Shown here: piece after piece, positions 58,830 to 64,000 of the stretch
Layout of the letters: each line of letters begins with the position of its first letter
How positions within the stretch are numbered: the first letter of the stretch is position 1
From: Benincasa hispida
Lineage: Eukaryota > Streptophyta > Magnoliopsida > Cucurbitales > Cucurbitaceae
DNA length: 64,000 nt
Direction: 5' to 3'
Assembly: GCF_009727055.1 (NCBI RefSeq)
Contig: NC_052353.1
Span: 41,408,566-41,472,565 of the forward strand
Program-made: the position numbers and the translations under genes
The notes under the pieces: generated by a model
What the model saw: only the letters and a program-made list of their open reading frames with translations
What the model was told of the DNA's origin: nothing
Databases searched by the model: none

Positions 58830-59990
58830 ACTCATCAGGGACACAACCCTTGTGAAATATCCTTTGAAATATTTAGTTCATGAACTCACACTACCTTTTT
58901 ATATCCTTTATCATTTTTATATCCTTGTTACACCAGCATTTATTATTATTTTTTTTTTGTTGCTAAAAAAAAAGAGGGAAAGATTTTGTTAACTCTGTCT
59001 TTTATATTTTTGACCCTCTCAATGTTTTTAGCAATGATTGTGGTAAATGATTGCGGTGGAGCTACACGATAACTGAAAAATGCAACTAGTAGTTCAGCCA
59101 TCACAATCAAAGAAATCGGCTCACCGCAAAGAAGGATGCGATCACAAATGATGCGGGCAACAAAGAAAATTTGGGGGTTGTATCTTTCTTTGACTTTGTT
59201 TATTCCAAATTTTTCATCCTCGCATCTCATTTTTAAATTTGATAATTTTATCATCACATCCTCTTTAGTTGGCGCAATCATTAAATGTCGATTACTTTAG
59301 TTAGTCACCGCATTATTTTTCCGTACCAATTACGATTTCAATGATGAAACACATGCCTCTATTTCTCGTCACATGTATTAGAATCAACTTTAAGACAGTC
59401 AATTCATAAAATATTTCTCAAAGTTAGTGGTCCACCAACTTTCTTTCAAACTAACTTTTATGATCAGAGCCTACTTGTAGTTGGATGTTCGCATGATACC
59501 CGTGGGGACAAGCCAAAACGAAGGTAGGAATCATGATCAACGCATAAATAAAGTGATCGCAACTCCTCTGTCAAATGGGCATGAGTTTAGACTGAAAAAG
59601 AGCACCTTGCTTATAGTTTGATGCTCGCATGACACCCGTGGGGGCAAGCTAAAACAAAGGCTAGGCACTTGGATCAGCGCAAGGTCATAAAAAGAATATC
59701 TAAACTATGCAAGGATAAAAATCATTTGGAAACACCCCAGTTGAAAAAAGTTTTGAAATAAATCATGCGATGCCCTGGAAATAGGTAAAGTCTTTTTGAA
59801 GGTTAAACTTGCGGTCCCTAAATTTTAGAAATATTTTAAGAAAAGACCAGGATAGAAATTAAAAAGATTTTGGTTCATAAAATTTGAATAAGGCACCTCG
59901 AGAAATCTAGGTAAGGAAAAGGCGGCTGACTTTCTAAAGAAAATCGTTAGTTTATGCTTGAGGACAAACATTGTTTTAAATTTGGGGGTG
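58830..59990 (+). other. Athila-2 non-coding 3' region and polypurine tract
   Basis: About 1.2 kb without a credible ORF, collinear with 6110-7443 of Athila-1. The internal purine tract AAAATTTGGGGGTTG (59166-59180) and the two copies of the GTTTGGATGTTCGCATGA-type module (about 59470-59530 and 59610-59660) are both conserved. The terminal tract AAATTTGGGGGTGTG precedes the LTR. No envelope-like frame remains. Confidence 0.72.
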
Positions 59991-61674
59991 TGATAATGGG
60001 CAGAAATGCACGTTATTACAACGCAAGGATATAAAACAATGTGGGTATGCGACGGTAAGAACATGCAAAATCGTGAACAAAAGCATTAAGTTAAGAATAT
60101 TACGATCGCATGCGCCCATCGCATTAAAACAGCTAATTTACTTATTTTGTGCAGGAAAATGCGTTGGTGCAAAGCAATTTGCGATCTAAGGAATTCGACG
60201 CCCGAGCGCATTAGAAGATTGCGACCGCAAAGCTATGCAATCATATGCGCTTGTGAAGATCTACTTAAGAAGGTGGCCGCATAAAGACGGCGCATCAAGG
60301 TGAAAGCATAATAAATCATGGGGGACGGAAAGCGACAAACTTATTTGACAAGCCGTTAACGACACATTGTAGCAAGTACATTCAACTTTTCGGTGACCAT
60401 TAATCGGCGCATCAGACAAAAGAATTAATGACCGCCCATCATTGCAATCATTTGAGAGAAAAGTTCTTCACCTTGAAGCTCTATAAATACTGAGGGCCAC
60501 CTTCGTCAACGGGGTTCAAGTTTGAAGCTTTGGAGTTCGAAATATATATAGTTCACCATATACTTAGAGATAGATCATAGATAGTCGTAGTCTGTAATTC
60601 TTATACTTAGAAGGTGGAGGCAAGCGAAGAGAAGAAGACGTCGAAAGACCATTCCTGGTTAGCTCAAGAGACTGCCGGGAAGCACTGAGAACGGAGAGAG
60701 GGTCGATACTTGCGAAAGCAAGGAAATTCTTTTGGGCAGAGTAGAGTATAACACAGTGTAAAAGCCTCGGGGAGCAAGAAATTTCTACCGAGCATCCTAT
60801 CCCTACTTTCCTTTGTCGTTTTGTATTCTGATTTTATTTATAAAATGGAATTTGCATCTCTATATCTGTACAATCTCTTCACATTGTGCATGAGTAACTA
60901 AATTTACGAATGGGTTGAGAAGCACTTAGCTAGCATGACCTAAGACCTTCATTTTATGTGATTATCTTGTCTTATGTATGCGTCCACCACCCTTTAGAGA
61001 TACTTGAGAGAGTAGTCTAAAGAAAGAACCTAGACTTGAGAGAGTCAGGTTAGAATCTAGGCTTAAGAAAGTCAGATTAGAACCGCATAGACAAGAGATA
61101 GAGACTTAGAGATAAGTTCTATTTGCTAACATGCATCGCATGCACCCTAGAAATAGGATATGATAGTATGTGGTCGTCTTATGTATGTATGTATTATTCA
61201 TCATCGCATAGACAAGAATAAAGGCTTAGACATAAGTCCTATAGACATTATCGTATACATCACATGCGTCCTAGGAATAGAAACTATGGCATTTGCATTG
61301 AGAGATGACATGCTGTTGTATGTGTGTAGCATGATCGCATAACTTGAATGCAATCTTAGTAAGTGTTAGCTAAATCCCTTCTCAACCCGTTTCCCACATA
61401 CTCATTGTAACTTTCACTATCATTAACTCTTTACTCAACTTCGTCGCATAGGATTTATACTTTAACAATACCAACCAACTTATTGTTTTTGTCACCACAA
61501 GGGAATCAAAACTTACCGTCGCATTTTGTCTCAGTAGTCCCTGTGTTTGACCCTGGACTTACTAGGAAACCTAGTAGGATTTATACTTGGATTTTACTAG
61601 GAAAACTTGCATGTGCAACGCATACACCACCATCGCAATATACACCATTATTTCATCATTTTCACAACGCATCA
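59991..61674 (+). repeat. Athila-2 3' LTR
   Basis: Starts TGATAATGGGCAGAAATGCA after the polypurine tract and ends CACAACGCATCA. TATA box at 60482-60489. Short open frames inside (61160-61342, 61483-61689) are also present in the truncated 5' copy and are LTR sequence. Confidence 0.9.
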
Positions 61675-63266
61675 GGTAGCCGATGGTGAAGTTGAGGATC
61701 CGTTGTCTTACAAGAAGGCAATGGAGGATGTTGACAAAGATGAATGGGTCAAAGCCATGGATCTCAATATGGAGTCTATGTACTTCAACTCAGTTTGAGA
61801 TCTTGTAGATCCACCTGATGGGGTTAAACCTATAGGTTGTAAATGGATCTACAAGAGGAAACGGGGTGTTGATGGGAAGGTGCAAACCTTCAAGGTTGGA
61901 CTTGTGGCAAAGGATTATACTCAGGTGGAAGAAGACTATGAGGAGACTTTCTCACCTGTTGCCATGCCTATATCCGCATCATCCTATCCATTACCTCATA
62001 TTATGACTATGAGATATGGCAAATGGATGTCAAGACTACCTTTTTGAATGGTAATCTTAAGGAGACCATTTATATAGTGCAACCCGAGGGATTCATAGCC
62101 TAAGGTCAGGAGCAAAAGATTTGCAAACTGAATCGGTCCATTTATGGACTAAAACAGGCATCTCGATCTTGGAACATAAGGTTTGATACTGCGATCAAAT
62201 TTTATGGCTTTGACCAAAACGTTGATAAGCCTTGTGTCTAGAAGAAGATCATCAAAAGTTTAGAAGTTTTCCTAGTGTTGAATGTAGACTATAACCTACT
62301 CATTGGGAATGATGTAGGTTTACTGACTTCGGTTAAGAACTCGTTATCGACCCAATTCTAAATGAAAGATTTGGGAGAGACTTAGTTTGTTCTTGGGATT
62401 CATATCTTTCGGGATCGAAAGAACAAAGTGCTAGCATTATCTCAAGCATGTACATTGAAAATATTTTGATCAAGTACTCGATGAAAAACTCCAAAAAGGG
62501 CCTTTTGTCTTTTCAGCATGGAGTTATATTGTCTAAGGAACAGTGTCCTAAGACATCTCAAGAGGTTGAGGAAATAAGACGGGTCCCCTATGCATCTGCC
62601 GTTGGCAGTTTGATGTACGTGATGTTATGTACTAAACCTAACATTTGCTATGTTGTGGGGATAGTCAATAGATATCAGTCTAATCCAGGATAAGGTCACT
62701 AGACAGCCGTTAAGAAAATCTTCAAGTATCTTCGGAGAACGAGGGACTACGTGCTTGTGTATGGTTCTAAGGATTTGATCCTTACAAGATACATGGACTC
62801 TAATTTTTAGACTGATAAGGATTCTTGGAAATCTACTTTAGGATCAGTGTTCACTCTTAACGGAGGGATTGTAGTGTGGCAAAGTGCAAAGTAGAGGTGC
62901 ATCATTGACTCCACTATGGAGGCCGAGTATGTAGTGGCTTGTGAAGCTGCTAAGGAGGCCGTTTTGCTCAGGAAGTTCTTGACTGATCTGGAAGTTGTTC
63001 CAGACATATCTAGGCCAATCACCTTTTATTGTGATAATAGTGGTGTTGTGCCGAATTCTCATGAGCCTTGGAGTCACAAGCGCGACAAGCATATAGAGCG
63101 GAAATTCCATCTTATCAGAGAGATTATGCATCGAGGAGGCGTGATTGTCATGAAGATAGCTTCGGAACACAACGTTGCTGATCCATTTATGAAAGCTCAC
63201 ATGACTACAGTGTTTGAGGGTCACCTGCAGAGTATGGGTCTATGGGACCGACCGCAACTGGACTAG
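61675..63266 (+). pseudogene. Copia-5 RT and RNase H
   Basis: Starts inside the polyprotein, immediately after the Athila-2 LTR: VEDPLSYKKAMEDVDKDEWV, then PIGCKWIYKRKRGVDGKVQT and GLVAKDYTQVEEDYEETFSP. Stops occur at 61797, 62101, 62239, 62358 and others. The catalytic block YVDDILLIGND of the family is altered to NVDYNLLIGNDVG (62280-62325), so RT is dead. RNase H is recognisable: MEAEYVVACEAAKEAVLLRK and CDNSGVVPNSHEP retain Glu and Asp, while the first Asp lies in a damaged YMDSNF segment with a TAG. The C-terminus is SEHNVADPFMKAHMTTVFEG. The 5' half of the element is missing at the Athila-2 boundary. Confidence 0.9.
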
Positions 63267-63360
63267 GGCAAGTGGGAGATGTTTTACTGGCCATCTGTGC
63301 CCTAGTTTATTGTTTTGTACTTGTAATATGATTACCTTGTAAACCACACTAGCTTTAGGA

Positions 63361-64000
63361 CAAGTGGGAGATTGTTGGGATTGATGCCCTAAATCTTAGG
63401 GTCCTGTAGTTTTTAAAAATTTGTATGAACAAACAGTTTTATGAGTTATAATATTAGATATTTTATTCACTTCAGTCTATAAAAATATGAGATATTTTAG
63501 TTGTATTATCCACAAACCAATAAACTAAGATCTCTGGTTATCGTTGTAACATAAGTATGTATGTGGAGACATACAAGTAGATTGTGTTTTAAGTGATAAC
63601 CTAAATGGTCTATAGTATATGAATAAAGGAGGGAAACATTATCCTGGTGATACTACGAGTATGGCCCGCTTTATAGGTGTTACAAATATTGTAAAGTGCT
63701 ACAAATGATCCTGACCATTCATATGTTAGACATGCAAGCGGGAATGCTCTATACAAAGGAGTTTTTATAATACTGGACCACGAAATGTTTAGTCTCGTTA
63801 TATAACGCCGTTCATGACAAAGACTTTCATTTCAATAGGTTGACCATAGGTAACATGATTTTAATCCTGAGTGAGTTGTGAACTCCTGCCTATGAGGGCG
63901 GTCCTTTGATTTGCATGGGTGCAAGTGACCAAATCGCCGATTCAAACCTACCACTTTGGGGATTCGTCTGATTGAAGAGCTGGGAACTCAGCTACACAAG
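63361..64000 (+). repeat. Copia-5 polypurine tract and partial 3' LTR (copia family B)
   Basis: CAAGTGGGAGAT (63361-63372) is followed by TGTTGGGATTGATGCCC, the start of the same LTR family as the solo LTRs at 17791-19891 and 33021-35115. The LTR runs off the window end, so about 1.4-1.5 kb is not seen. Confidence 0.92.

Larger units (their letters stand above)
52009..61674 (+). mobile_element. Athila-2, 5'-truncated Athila-like gypsy element
   Basis: An element with a truncated 5' LTR, tRNA-Asp-type primer site, gag, protease, RT, RNase H, integrase, a non-coding 3' region and a complete 3' LTR. The 5' LTR lacks about 430 bp at its start compared with Athila-1, and the truncation abuts a tandem array, so no target duplication can be tested. 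On the right the LTR ends GCATCA at 61674 and copia RT sequence follows. All coding domains are recognisable but broken. It is the best reference here for what Athila-1 has lost. Confidence 0.9.

Overview
This 64 kb window is plant nuclear heterochromatin made almost entirely of nested, decayed transposable elements. I see no intact host gene, tRNA, rRNA or CRISPR array. The element types (Ty1/copia, Athila-like and Tat-like Ty3/gypsy with tRNA-primed LTRs, and a CACTA/En-Spm transposon) point to a flowering plant, most likely a eudicot. A cucurbit is a guess from general familiarity, not something the sequence proves. Almost every coding region carries stops, frameshifts or deletions, and many stops fit C-to-T / G-to-A decay of methylated repeats.

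Layout, left to right. 1-2074 is the 3' end of a plus-strand copia element (Copia-1) and the first part of its 3' LTR. That LTR is split by a complete Athila-like element (Athila-1, 2075-9178, target duplication GTAGC) that has gag and protease but has lost reverse transcriptase, RNase H and integrase. The Copia-1 LTR resumes at 9179-9914. A probable solo gypsy LTR lies at 10150-11602. From 12071 to 29810 runs a minus-strand copia (Copia-X) split by a solo LTR (12772-14195) and by a roughly 14.6 kb CACTA transposon (14813-29400). The CACTA element contains a rearranged pair of inverted copia LTRs (16913-23888), which itself holds a solo LTR (17791-19891), and a gypsy solo LTR (27033-29174). 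This gives four layers of nesting.

A second minus-strand copia (Copia-4, 29811-36735) follows, itself split by a solo LTR (33021-35115). Next comes a complete 12.2 kb Tat-like gypsy element (36915-49130, target duplication CATCT). It encodes gag, protease, reverse transcriptase and two RNase H domains. Where integrase would be expected it carries an antisense plant-mobile-domain (PMD) gene with its own upstream 102-bp repeats. After an AT-rich stretch and a degenerate tandem array comes a 5'-truncated Athila-like element (Athila-2, 52009-61674) with recognisable gag, protease, RT, RNase H and integrase, all broken. The window ends in the RT/RNase H and partial 3' LTR of another plus-strand copia (Copia-5).

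The most distinctive items are the antisense PMD gene inside the Tat element, the pol-less Athila derivative, and two likely assembly defects: an inverted block beside the 484-bp N gap, and a 40-bp exact duplication around a single N at 17589.
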